Shown here: positions 7,384-14,314 of the stretch, one piece after another
Numbering within the stretch: the first letter of the stretch is position 1
Layout: every line of letters starts with the position of its first letter
Source of the DNA: Elusimicrobiota bacterium
GTDB lineage: Bacteria > Elusimicrobiota > Elusimicrobia > FEN-1173
Assembly (NCBI GenBank): GCA_016706425.1
Contig: JADJJR010000001.1
Location: forward strand, 806,001 to 870,000
DNA length: 64,000 bases
Direction of reading: 5' to 3'
Made by a program: the position numbers and the translations under genes
The notes under the pieces: model-generated
What the model was told of the DNA's origin: nothing
What the model saw: only the letters and a program-made list of their open reading frames with translations
Database searches by the model: none

Positions 7384-8826
7384 ATGATCACCTTGGGCGA
7401 CTATTCCTTCCATGTAGCCACTCGGGCGGACCTTCTGCAACGGGCGGACGAATTCCTCAGCAGAACCCACATTCACGGGCAAGCCGTCGAACCGTCGGAA
7501 GGCCGAGACTCCCGCGCGGACTACACCCTGACCGCCGTGGCTCAAACCCAGGCCGGCGGGGTGGTGGGGGTGGCCCGTTTGATTTTGGATTCTCTGATGG
7601 GCCTGCCGGCCGCCCGCGCCATGAGCATGCCCCCGCCGGGATGGACGGGACGCTTCAAGCCCGCTGAATTGGACCCCCCGGTCCTTGACCCCGAACACCG
7701 TCAGGGGGTCGAAGACATCTTTGCGGTTGAGAACGGGGGGACGAAATCCCCCGCTGCCCCCGTCGATGCCAAAGGGGACGGCTTGGCGGTGACCCGGGGT
7801 TTGTTGATGGCCCTGTCGGAAGCTTCGGTCCATTTGGGAGTCACCCATTGGTGTCTGATGACTCACCGAAAAATGTGGCACCTGTTGATGACCGTTCACG
7901 TTCCCTTCGAGCCGGTGGCCCCGGAAACGGATTGCCTGGGTCGCCACACGCCGTATTTGGCGCGGGTCGAGGGTGTGGAAGCCGGATTGGCCCGATCGTC
8001 GTTGGCGCGGGACGAGGCGGGGCGGTCGCCCGATCCCTCCATCGCGACGGATCGGGGGGAATCGCGCGTTTTAACCCTGGGCGGGTTTCGTTTCTTTGTG
8101 GCGAGAACCGAGCCTCTCCTGGAGGCGGTTTACCGTCTCCGCTACCGGGTGTTTGTGGACGAGAACGATTTCGATCCGCCCGAATTGTATCCCGACAAAC
8201 GTTTGCGGGACCGCTACGATGCCCATTCCTTTGTGGTGGCGGCGATGGACCGCCGGGGCGAGGTGGTGGCAACGTTGCGGGTGATTCAAAATTCACCCGA
8301 AGGGTTGCCATGCCTCAATTGGGCCGACCCCCGATATCCCGATAAGACGACGCTGTCCCGGCGCGTGGGGGAGTTGTCTCGGCTGGCGCTGTCCCGGGAG
8401 CACAGCCGTTACATCCACGACGTCTTCTATTCCATGCTTTCAACGGAAAAGAAGGCGAAAGTGGATTTCCGATGGGATGAAAACCCGGGCCTCGTCCTTC
8501 GGGAGCGTCGCAAAGCGCTGTTCATCCTTTACGGGCTCTTTCGCGTGGCCTACGACATCGCCCGTTGGCTTCGGTTGACCACTTTGCACATGGTGGCCGA
8601 CCCTCGTCTGCGTCGGGTTCTGGAGTCCCGTGGGTTGCACCCCGTGCCCATCGGCCCCCGACTCCAAATCGGGCCGCGGGGCGGGGCGCCCCACGCGATC
8701 AAGTTTCAAGAAATCGAAACCGCCGTCCACTCCTTGGGCGGGGTCCGTGAACTCGCCCGCGCCATGGCCCGGTTCGTTCCTCCAGCCCTGCCGCCCGAGC
8801 GGGCGGATATTCGGGTGATCCAATGA
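7384..8826 (+). CDS. tandem FeeM/LuxI-like acyltransferase (two GNAT-type halves)
   Basis: A 480-residue protein with two related autoinducer-synthase-like domains. The C-terminal half (~220-440) resembles PEP-CTERM/exosortase-associated acyltransferases, FeeM N-acyl amino acid synthases and LuxI: YRLRYRVFVDENDFDP, then DRYDAHSFVVA, the strand EVVATLRVI and VGELSRLALSREH. These match the conserved Arg, Asp, Arg and Glu-x-x-Arg positions of LuxI-type enzymes, which move an acyl group from acyl-ACP or acyl-CoA to an amine. The N-terminal half (~10-200) has a looser version (GGVVGVARLILDSLMGLP, VEDIFAVENG, LGVTHWCLMTHRKM) and may be regulatory or act on a second substrate. ATG 7384 is chosen with GGAG 6 bases before it; TTG 7372 with AAAGGAG further up is the alternative. 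The stop overlaps the next start (ATGA). Confidence 0.75.
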   Translation: MITLGDYSFHVATRADLLQRADEFLSRTHIHGQAVEPSEGRDSRADYTLTAVAQTQAGGVVGVARLILDSLMGLPAARAMSMPPPGWTGRFKPAELDPPVLDPEHRQGVEDIFAVENGGTKSPAAPVDAKGDGLAVTRGLLMALSEASVHLGVTHWCLMTHRKMWHLLMTVHVPFEPVAPETDCLGRHTPYLARVEGVEAGLARSSLARDEAGRSPDPSIATDRGESRVLTLGGFRFFVARTEPLLEAVYRLRYRVFVDENDFDPPELYPDKRLRDRYDAHSFVVAAMDRRGEVVATLRVIQNSPEGLPCLNWADPRYPDKTTLSRRVGELSRLALSREHSRYIHDVFYSMLSTEKKAKVDFRWDENPGLVLRERRKALFILYGLFRVAYDIARWLRLTTLHMVADPRLRRVLESRGLHPVPIGPRLQIGPRGGAPHAIKFQEIETAVHSLGGVRELARAMARFVPPALPPERADIRVIQ

Positions 8827-9641
8827 GTCCTCCCGAAAAGCCGGATCGCTTGGTGCGCCGTCGCCGCCGTCGGCTGTCAACCGTCGGCGAGGGCCCGGCG
8901 ATCCGCTACTCCATCGCTTTGACCCGGAACGACCTGGAACGATCCTTCGGTTTGGTGTACCAATCCTATGTGGATGTTGGTTTACAAGCATCGTCCCCGG
9001 GGGGGATTCGGTTTGTGAAACACCACCTCCTGCCACAAACCCAAGTGTTCCTGGCCGAGCGGCCGGAGCCGGGGGAACTTCTGGGTACGGTGACGCTGAT
9101 CTTCGACACGCCGTTGGGATTGCCCATGGAATCGGTGTGCGGGGAGGCGGTGGACGATTTGCGGTGGCGGGGGAACAGACTCGCCGAAGTCGTGGCGCTG
9201 GCCGTGGCGCCGGAGTTCAGGCGCACCAACCTGATGATGCGGTTGTATCACATGGTCTTCGAATACGCCCATTTGTTGGGTGTCACCCATTTGGGGTGCG
9301 CGGTGATGCGTCCCCACGCGGCTTTTTATCGCGACGTGCTTTTGTTCGAGCCCGTTGGGGATTTTGTCCCTTACGCCCCTGGAAACGGGTTGGAGGTTCA
9401 AGGGCATTTCCTGGATTTAAGGACAGCGGCCGGAAAGGCGGACGTGGAACTCCGCGAATTTTTTCATTCAAAGCTCTCTTGGACAGAAGGAAAATTGAAC
9501 CGGCTCCTCACGCCCTGGTCCCCGGAAACCCTCCGGTATTTCACGGTGGAAAAATCCGACATGGCCGCACATTTTGATGAAAAGACCCGCTACATTTTAC
9601 GGAGGGAATATGCAAAAACCGGACACCGCTTCACCGTCTGA
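8823..9641 (+). CDS. FeeM-like N-acyltransferase
   Basis: A 272-residue single-domain protein of the N-acyl amino acid synthase/GNAT group, expected to acylate an amine in the cytoplasm. After a very basic N-terminus (VRRRRRRLS), the GNAT core shows LLGTVTLIFDTPLGLPM, then RLAEVVALAVAPEFRRTNLM as the acyl-donor-binding strand/helix. GVTHLGCAVMRPHAAFYRD and LLFEPVGD follow, typical of FeeM-like proteins. The C-terminal tail YFTVEKSDMAAHFDEKTRYIL is shared almost position for position with the tail of the 54816 protein (FFVEKSDVLKSLQGEKLEYVL), so the two are paralogues. Start ATG 8823 overlaps the upstream stop by 4 bases, and the 3' end overlaps the ThiF start by 32 bases, so these three genes are tightly coupled. 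Acyl donor and acceptor cannot be told from the sequence. Confidence 0.78.
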   Translation: MSPPEKPDRLVRRRRRRLSTVGEGPAIRYSIALTRNDLERSFGLVYQSYVDVGLQASSPGGIRFVKHHLLPQTQVFLAERPEPGELLGTVTLIFDTPLGLPMESVCGEAVDDLRWRGNRLAEVVALAVAPEFRRTNLMMRLYHMVFEYAHLLGVTHLGCAVMRPHAAFYRDVLLFEPVGDFVPYAPGNGLEVQGHFLDLRTAAGKADVELREFFHSKLSWTEGKLNRLLTPWSPETLRYFTVEKSDMAAHFDEKTRYILRREYAKTGHRFTV

Positions 9642-10518
9642 CGCTGGGCGGGACGACTACGTTGAGTCTTTTTGTCGGAACATCGGGCTCGTGAGCCCGG
9701 AGGAACAGCAAGCCCTTCGAAACCGCCGCGTGGCGGTGGCGGGCCTGGGGGGCGTCGGGGGTGTGGCGCTCACGACATTCGCGCGAATGGGAATCGGAAA
9801 GTTCTCCCTCGCGGACTTCGACACCTTCGGCTTGGCAAACATGAACCGACAGGCGGGGGCCGCCCGTTCCACGATCGGACGTCCAAAACTGGACGTGATG
9901 GCGGAACGGGTTCGGGACATCAACCCCGAGGTCGACTTGCGGTTGTTTCCCCAGGGGGTGCGGCCGGAAAACGTGGACGCCTTTTTGGTGGAGGCCGACG
10001 TCGTGCTCGACAGCGTTGATTTCTTTTCCATCGACGCGCGAACGATCATCCACCAACGGGCGAGGGCCCTGGGCAAACCGGTTCTCTTTTCGGCGCCCCT
10101 CGGGTTTTCGGCCACTTTGCACGTGTTCACGCCCGATGGGATGAGCTTTGAGCGGTATTTCGATTTTCGGCCGGGGATGTCCAAATTCGATCGGCTGATC
10201 GCTTTCGCCGTCGGGTTGGCGCCGCGGGGAACCCATTGGGCGTACATGGATTTAAAAAAAGTCAGCGTCGCGGAACGGGCCGGGCCCTCATTGGCCGGGG
10301 CCTGCGATCTCTCCGCGGGGTTGGTGGCCACCGAGGCGCTGGCGCTTCTCTTGAACCGTCGGCCTCCCCGGGCGGTCCCGTGTTTCACGCAATTCGACCC
10401 TTACCGTCGGAAATACGTGCAGGGACGGCTTTGGTGGGCCAATCGAGGGCCAGTCCAGCGGCTAAAACGCTGGTTGTTGGCGAGAAAATTCCGGGATCAA
10501 GCGGCCGCCTTGAAATAG
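9610..10518 (+). CDS. ThiF/E1-like adenylating enzyme (stand-alone)
   Basis: A 302-residue E1-like protein expected to activate a carboxylate as an acyl-AMP. It has GLGGVGGVALTTFARMG, the acidic DFDTFG strand, NMNRQAG with the catalytic Arg, IGRPKLD with the Lys, and DSVDFFS in place of the canonical D-x-x-D-N of ThiF/MoeB. The C-terminal half has VFTPDGMSFERYFDFRPGM and GRLWWANRGPVQRLKRW, shared with the C-terminal half of the 5033-3363 fusion. There is no CxxC zinc pair, no evident catalytic Cys for thioester transfer and no rhodanese. It may therefore act as an adenylate-forming or amide/ester-forming enzyme, as MccB does, rather than as a sulfur-transfer E1 (inference). ATG 9610 follows GGAGGG; an earlier in-frame ATG at 9574 lacks one. 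It is the last gene of its operon, closed by the 10545-10585 hairpin. Confidence 0.85.
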   Translation: MQKPDTASPSDAGRDDYVESFCRNIGLVSPEEQQALRNRRVAVAGLGGVGGVALTTFARMGIGKFSLADFDTFGLANMNRQAGAARSTIGRPKLDVMAERVRDINPEVDLRLFPQGVRPENVDAFLVEADVVLDSVDFFSIDARTIIHQRARALGKPVLFSAPLGFSATLHVFTPDGMSFERYFDFRPGMSKFDRLIAFAVGLAPRGTHWAYMDLKKVSVAERAGPSLAGACDLSAGLVATEALALLLNRRPPRAVPCFTQFDPYRRKYVQGRLWWANRGPVQRLKRWLLARKFRDQAAALK

Positions 10519-10544
10519 TTGAAGCTGCCCCCGATCGCCAATAA

Positions 10545-10585
10545 AAACGCCCCGCCCTTCCCTCCGCGGGAAGGGCGGGGCGTTT
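10545..10585. terminator. bidirectional intrinsic terminator
   Basis: A perfect 18-bp stem (10545-10562 with 10568-10585) and a 5-base loop lie between the convergent ThiF gene and glnK. Minus-strand transcripts get a five-T tail and plus-strand ones a three-T tail. Confidence 0.85.
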
Positions 10586-10597
10586 GTTGAAACGGCT

Positions 10598-10939
10598 TTA
10601 ACCGATGGCCAAACGCCCGGTCTCGCCGGTGCGGATGCGCATGATTTGGCCGAGGTCCAGAACGAAGATTTTGCCGTCCCCCACGTTTCCCGTCAGGGCC
10701 GACTTCTGAATGGCGTCCATGGTCGGCTGGACGAACTCCTCGTTGACCGCGATCTCCAGCTTCACTTTTTTGAGGAGGCTTCCGCCCTCTTTGTGGCTGC
10801 GGTAGACCTCGGAAATGCCTTTTTGGCGGCCCCGGCCCATGACGTTGGAGACGGTGACCATGTGGATTTCCTTCGCTTCCAGCGCGGCCAGGACGTCGTC
10901 CAGCTTGTCCGGCTGAATGATGGCGATAATGTATTTCAT
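10598..10939 (-). CDS. glnK: P-II family nitrogen regulator with atypical T-loop
   Basis: A 113-residue P-II protein, co-oriented and 10 bases downstream of amt. P-II trimers bind ATP/ADP and 2-oxoglutarate and plug ammonium channels. Conserved blocks are present: VSNVMGRGRQKG, the TGNVGDGKIFVLDL B-loop and MRIRTGETG near the C-terminus. The T-loop reads EVYRSHKEGGSLLKK. The uridylylated Tyr51 of E. coli GlnB/GlnK is replaced by Glu, and the usual RGAEY is missing. Control by GlnD-type uridylylation at that site is thus unlikely and effector binding alone may set its state. ATG 10939 has an AGGAGA Shine-Dalgarno. The gene ends just before the strong 10545-10585 terminator. Confidence 0.93.
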   Translation of the reverse strand: MKYIIAIIQPDKLDDVLAALEAKEIHMVTVSNVMGRGRQKGISEVYRSHKEGGSLLKKVKLEIAVNEEFVQPTMDAIQKSALTGNVGDGKIFVLDLGQIMRIRTGETGRLAIG

Positions 10940-10949
10940 GGCGCGTCTC

Positions 10950-12284
10950 CTAGTCGATCAACGTATAGGCCGACTCACGATGCTGCGTGAGGTCGAGGCC
11001 GATGCGTTCGTCCGTGTCCGATACCCGCAGACCCACCAAGAGGTCCGTCAGTTTCAACAGGCCCCAACTCACGACGAAGGAATAGAGCCCCGTCACGAGC
11101 GTCGCCTTCAATTGGATCAAAAAGAGGCCCGGGCCCCCGTAGAAGAGGCCGTCGGCGCCGGCGGGGTTGACCGCTTTGGTGGCCCACAGGCCCGTCGCCA
11201 GGGCGCCCCAGAGGCCACCCACGCCGTGCACGCCGAAGGCGTCCAAGCTGTCGTCATAGCCCAACTTCGGCTTCAAGTACATGACCGAGCCGAAGCAAAT
11301 GAGCGCCACGGTGACCCCGATGCCGAGGGCCCCCAGCGGCGTGACGAAGCCGGCCGCCGGGGTGATGGCCACGAGGCCGGCCACGGCGCCGGTGATGGTG
11401 CCGAGCATGGTGGCGTGGCGGTTGGTGATCGCGTCGAGTCCCGCCCAGACGAGCCCGGCGGCGGCCGCCGCGATGTGCGTGTTGACGAAGGCCGTCGTTG
11501 CCAGGGCGCCCGAACCGAGGGCGCTGCCGCCGTTAAAACCAAACCAGCCGAACCACAAGAGGCCCGCGCCCAAAACCGCCAGGGGCAGGTTGTGGGGCGG
11601 CGACATTTGCGCGGGGTAGCCGCGCCGTTTGCCCAGGAACAGGGCGGCGGCCAGGGCCGCGGCCCCGGCGTTAACGTGCACCACCGCCCCGCCCGCGAAG
11701 TCCAAAGCCCCCCAAGAGCGGATGAACCCGCCCACGCCCCAGACCCAATGGGCCACGGGGTCGTACACCAATGTGGTCCAGAGAAGTGAAAAGAGGACGT
11801 ACCCGGAAAATTTCATCCGTTCGGCGAAGGCCCCCAGGATCAGGCCCGGGGTGATCACGGCGAACATGCACTGGTAGATCATGAAGGCCTGATGGGGGAT
11901 GGTGGCGGCGTAATCGGGGTTGGGCGCCGTGCCCACGCCCGCGAGGCCCGCCCAGGACAGGTTGCCGATCAGCCCTTTCAGGCTGGGGCCGAACGAAAGG
12001 CTGTAACCGATCACCACCCACTGCACGGTGACGAGCCCCATGACCGCGAAGCATTGCATGAGGACCGAGAGCATGTTCTTGCGGCGAACGAGACCCCCGT
12101 AGAAGAACGCGAGGGCGGGCGTCATCATGAGCACCAACGCCGCGGAGACCAACACCCAGGCGGTATCCCCGCTGTTGATGGCGGTCGTGGCCGCGGCGGC
12201 GTCTTCCGCCGCCACGGGACAGGCGAGGAGCGCGAACGCGGCCACGGCCGCGAGGCGGGCCCCCAATTTTTGAACAAGGTTCAT
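10950..12284 (-). CDS. amt: ammonium transporter
   Basis: A 444-residue Amt/MEP/Rh channel conducting ammonium into the cell. A cleavable signal peptide (MNLVQKLGARLAAVAAFALL...AAED) precedes 11 transmembrane helices. Family motifs are clear: FFYGGLVRRKNMLS, the DYAATIPHQAFMIYQ region, DFAGGAVVHVNAGAAALAAA, the twin-His pore (VHVNAG and FGVHGVGG) and GFNGGSALGSG. The cytosolic tail VSDTDERIGLDLTQHRESAY is the usual Amt end that contacts P-II. The ATG at 12284 is preferred because the open frame upstream lies in the leader. The gene forms an operon with glnK. A strong promoter and a 167-base leader with an attenuator-like hairpin precede it. Confidence 0.96.
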   Translation of the reverse strand: MNLVQKLGARLAAVAAFALLACPVAAEDAAAATTAINSGDTAWVLVSAALVLMMTPALAFFYGGLVRRKNMLSVLMQCFAVMGLVTVQWVVIGYSLSFGPSLKGLIGNLSWAGLAGVGTAPNPDYAATIPHQAFMIYQCMFAVITPGLILGAFAERMKFSGYVLFSLLWTTLVYDPVAHWVWGVGGFIRSWGALDFAGGAVVHVNAGAAALAAALFLGKRRGYPAQMSPPHNLPLAVLGAGLLWFGWFGFNGGSALGSGALATTAFVNTHIAAAAAGLVWAGLDAITNRHATMLGTITGAVAGLVAITPAAGFVTPLGALGIGVTVALICFGSVMYLKPKLGYDDSLDAFGVHGVGGLWGALATGLWATKAVNPAGADGLFYGGPGLFLIQLKATLVTGLYSFVVSWGLLKLTDLLVGLRVSDTDERIGLDLTQHRESAYTLID

Positions 12285-12451
12285 AGAGTGAAACCCCCGA
12301 AGATGGATTGTGACCGGGCCCCTGGAAAACAAAAAAAACGCCTCGCGCCCCGATGGAATCGGAGGGCGAGACGTCGTCGTCTCGTGTTTCCGGGGTTCTT
12401 CCGGCCGGAAGAACATCGATGTTTCGTTGCCGCGGCACAACGCTGTGTCGC
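12285..12451 (-). promoter_or_regulatory. structured amt leader with terminator-like hairpin
   Basis: On the minus strand the leader holds a perfect 20-bp palindrome (12395-12414, GTTCTTCCGG and its complement) and a 7-bp hairpin CGAGACG-ACGA-CGTCTCG (12367-12384). A 13-bp stem follows (12358-12370 with 12342-12354, one mismatch and one G-U) and then eight T (12331-12338). The 3' arm of the 7-bp hairpin shares the bases CTCG with the 5' arm of the terminator stem, so both cannot form fully. That is the geometry of an antiterminator/terminator switch. No known riboswitch class was recognised. Confidence 0.5.
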
Positions 12452-12457
12452 GGGGGG

Positions 12458-12487
12458 ATTCTACACCAGGGTTTCCGGCCCTGTCAA
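12458..12487 (-). promoter_or_regulatory. sigma-70 type promoter of amt-glnK
   Basis: TTGACA (12482-12487) and TAGAAT (12458-12463) on the minus strand are spaced by 18 bases. This is the best housekeeping promoter in the window. It predicts a start near 12451 and a long leader ahead of amt. It lies just after the stop of the upstream DUF523 gene. Confidence 0.7.
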
Positions 12488-12492
12488 CCGGA

Positions 12493-13443
12493 TCAAACGT
12501 GGTTGCGGATCATGAGTTCTTTGGGGTGGGGGTGCAAATAGGTTTGCCCGGCGAGGTAGGCGATCCCGTGAACGCGCACCAACGACCGCAACAGCGTGAT
12601 GGGGGCGATCAAGGGGCAGAGGCCGCGGCGGTAATCTTCGACGCACCGCGCGAGCTCGCTTCGTTCGGATTCGCCCGCCACGCCCCGGAAATACCCCACC
12701 GCGTGCTGCAGAACGTTCACGTGCCGACGGGTCGTCATCGGGGTGGCGAGGGTTTTCATGAAGAGCGCCCCGTAGTCCGCCAGGGCCGCCGCGAACCGTC
12801 CCTTGGCCCCCGCCACCAACCGGCCCAGGGCGGGGTAACCCCCGGGTTCGTGGGCCATCAGAAGCATTTTTTCGTCCGTGTGGAAGCGGACGAGGTCTCC
12901 GGCCTTGCGGGCGGTTTCCCGGAAGGCACTCCAGCGGTGGTGGGCGAAAACCCGTTCGACGAAGTTCTCCCGCAGCCGCGGGTCGTTGAGCCGCCCCTCT
13001 TCCTCCACCGGCAACAGGGGCCATCTTTCCCGGACGGCGGCCGCGAAAAGCCCCGTGCCGCTTTTGTCGACCCCCGCGCCGCCGTGGACCCGGACCCGCT
13101 CAAGCCCGCAACTGGGGGAATCTTTTTTAAAAATATACCCCGTGAGGCCCTGTTTCTCCAGGGACTCCAACCGGCGCGCGGCCCAGCGGCGCATGTCGTG
13201 GGTGAGGTCTTTGTCGGTTTTGACGGAAACAAGCCGGACCTCCCCGTCCCGCCGGACAAGGTGGATGGATTCCCGGGGCACCCCGAGCCCCAATTCCAGC
13301 TCCGGGCAGACAGGCACGAACTCCACAAAACGCGCTAAAAGGTCCGTCAGGAAGGCGTCCCGTTTGTGCCCGCCGTCGTAACGGACTTCCTGTCCCAAAA
13401 GGCAGGACGACACGCCGAGGCGAATGGGGGAGGCGCTTTTCAT
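12493..13443 (-). CDS. DUF523-DUF1722 (YbgA-type) protein
   Basis: A 316-residue two-domain protein. The N-terminal DUF523 part (~5-150) has LGVSSCLLGQEVRYDGGHK and KKDSPSCGLERV, with the conserved cysteines that in characterised relatives (TudS) hold an iron-sulfur cluster used to remove sulfur from thiouracil. The C-terminal DUF1722 part (~175-310) has LMAHEPGGYPALGRLVA and ATPMTTRRHVNVLQHAVGYF, also typical of YbgA. The fusion is a common natural form. Catalytic activity of this protein is not established. ATG 13443 overlaps the stop of the upstream hydrolase gene by 4 bases (ATGA), so the two genes are translationally coupled; the longer open frame reaching 14148 is not used. Confidence 0.88.
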   Translation of the reverse strand: MKSASPIRLGVSSCLLGQEVRYDGGHKRDAFLTDLLARFVEFVPVCPELELGLGVPRESIHLVRRDGEVRLVSVKTDKDLTHDMRRWAARRLESLEKQGLTGYIFKKDSPSCGLERVRVHGGAGVDKSGTGLFAAAVRERWPLLPVEEEGRLNDPRLRENFVERVFAHHRWSAFRETARKAGDLVRFHTDEKMLLMAHEPGGYPALGRLVAGAKGRFAAALADYGALFMKTLATPMTTRRHVNVLQHAVGYFRGVAGESERSELARCVEDYRRGLCPLIAPITLLRSLVRVHGIAYLAGQTYLHPHPKELMIRNHV

Positions 13444-14288
13444 TGTTGGGCCCCACGGTAAATTTTCGCGAGCGAGTCCACGATGGGGTCGAGCACGTCG
13501 TCGTCGGTCCAGTAGTCCATGTGGCTCGCGGGGTTCCATGAGGACAGAATTCCGCCGGCGTTGACCGCCCGGTCCACCGCGACGGCTTTTTTGTAGGCGT
13601 CGTTGACGGATTTCAGCGGATAACCGATGACGTCGTCCTGATCGTAGATGTTGATCCACTCCCCTTTGATTTTTGGGTGGTGCCCGGCCAACTTCGGCGC
13701 GGGAACGGCGATGGGGCGGCCGAAGTCTTTGTAGCGCAGGCTCCAGAGGGCGATTGGACTGCCGAGGGTGTAAAAACCGCTCAGGGTTTCGCCCTTTTCG
13801 AGGGGGGTGGGTTCCAGGACGGCGCGGACGGCCTTGGGGAGAATGCGCCGGCGGGGTTCGGCCTGCAAATCGTAGACGTAATTGGAGGCGATGACCGTGC
13901 CAAGGCTGTGGGCGATCACGCAGAGCGGCGCCCGGGGCCCTGCGGCGGCGGCGAGCTCCCGCAGGGCGCGCGCGACGACCGCGTGCACCGCGTCGTACAT
14001 GTCCCGCTCCCGGGGCGCGGGTTGGTAGGCGATGGCGTCGGCCGCGAAATCCACCATGAAACGCCGCAGTTTGACGAAATCCATGGGACCGCCTGCCTTG
14101 AGACGGGCCCAGAGGGTGTTCTCCTCGTTTTGAATGACCGGCGCCCAAAACACCGGTTGCATCACCAGGCCGTCCTGCCCCGTGGCCCTGGCGAATCGTT
14201 TGCGAAGCCCGTCCATCATTCCGTCGGCGAAGGAGGCCTCGGGCCGTCCCACGCCGTGCACAATCGCCACCGCCAGTTTGGTCGCCAT
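13440..14288 (-). CDS. alpha/beta-fold hydrolase of unknown substrate
   Basis: A 282-residue protein beginning MATKLAVAIVHGVGRPE, the first strand and oxyanion region of an alpha/beta hydrolase. The nucleophile elbow is CVIAHSLGTVIASNY (Ser in A-H-S-L-G). A likely acid is in IYDQDDVIGYPL and the His in ASHMDYW. No lid or lipase signature was recognised, so esterase or thioesterase roles remain open. No signal peptide, so cytoplasmic. ATG 14288 has an AGGAG Shine-Dalgarno about 8 bases upstream. The stop overlaps the start of the DUF523 gene. Upstream lies the LTA-synthase-like gene in the same direction, 26 bases away. Confidence 0.75.
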   Translation of the reverse strand: MATKLAVAIVHGVGRPEASFADGMMDGLRKRFARATGQDGLVMQPVFWAPVIQNEENTLWARLKAGGPMDFVKLRRFMVDFAADAIAYQPAPRERDMYDAVHAVVARALRELAAAAGPRAPLCVIAHSLGTVIASNYVYDLQAEPRRRILPKAVRAVLEPTPLEKGETLSGFYTLGSPIALWSLRYKDFGRPIAVPAPKLAGHHPKIKGEWINIYDQDDVIGYPLKSVNDAYKKAVAVDRAVNAGGILSSWNPASHMDYWTDDDVLDPIVDSLAKIYRGAQQ

Positions 14289-14314
14289 GCGCGTACTCCT
14301 TAATGGAATAGAAA

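Noticed and set aside
3363..10518. Thiamine or molybdopterin biosynthesis for the ThiF-like genes
   Set aside because: No thiS/moaD-like small protein with a Gly-Gly end, no thiG, thiH, moaE or rhodanese domain nearby, and the zinc cysteines of ThiF/MoeB are missing.
12285..12451. ANTAR-type two-hairpin leader for amt
   Set aside because: The two hairpins cannot be folded with the paired hexaloops having A at position 1 and G at position 4 that ANTAR sites need.
12493..14148. 551-codon version of the DUF523-DUF1722 gene
   Set aside because: The DUF523 start motif begins right after ATG 13443, and the extension is antisense-like sequence overlapping the hydrolase gene in another frame.
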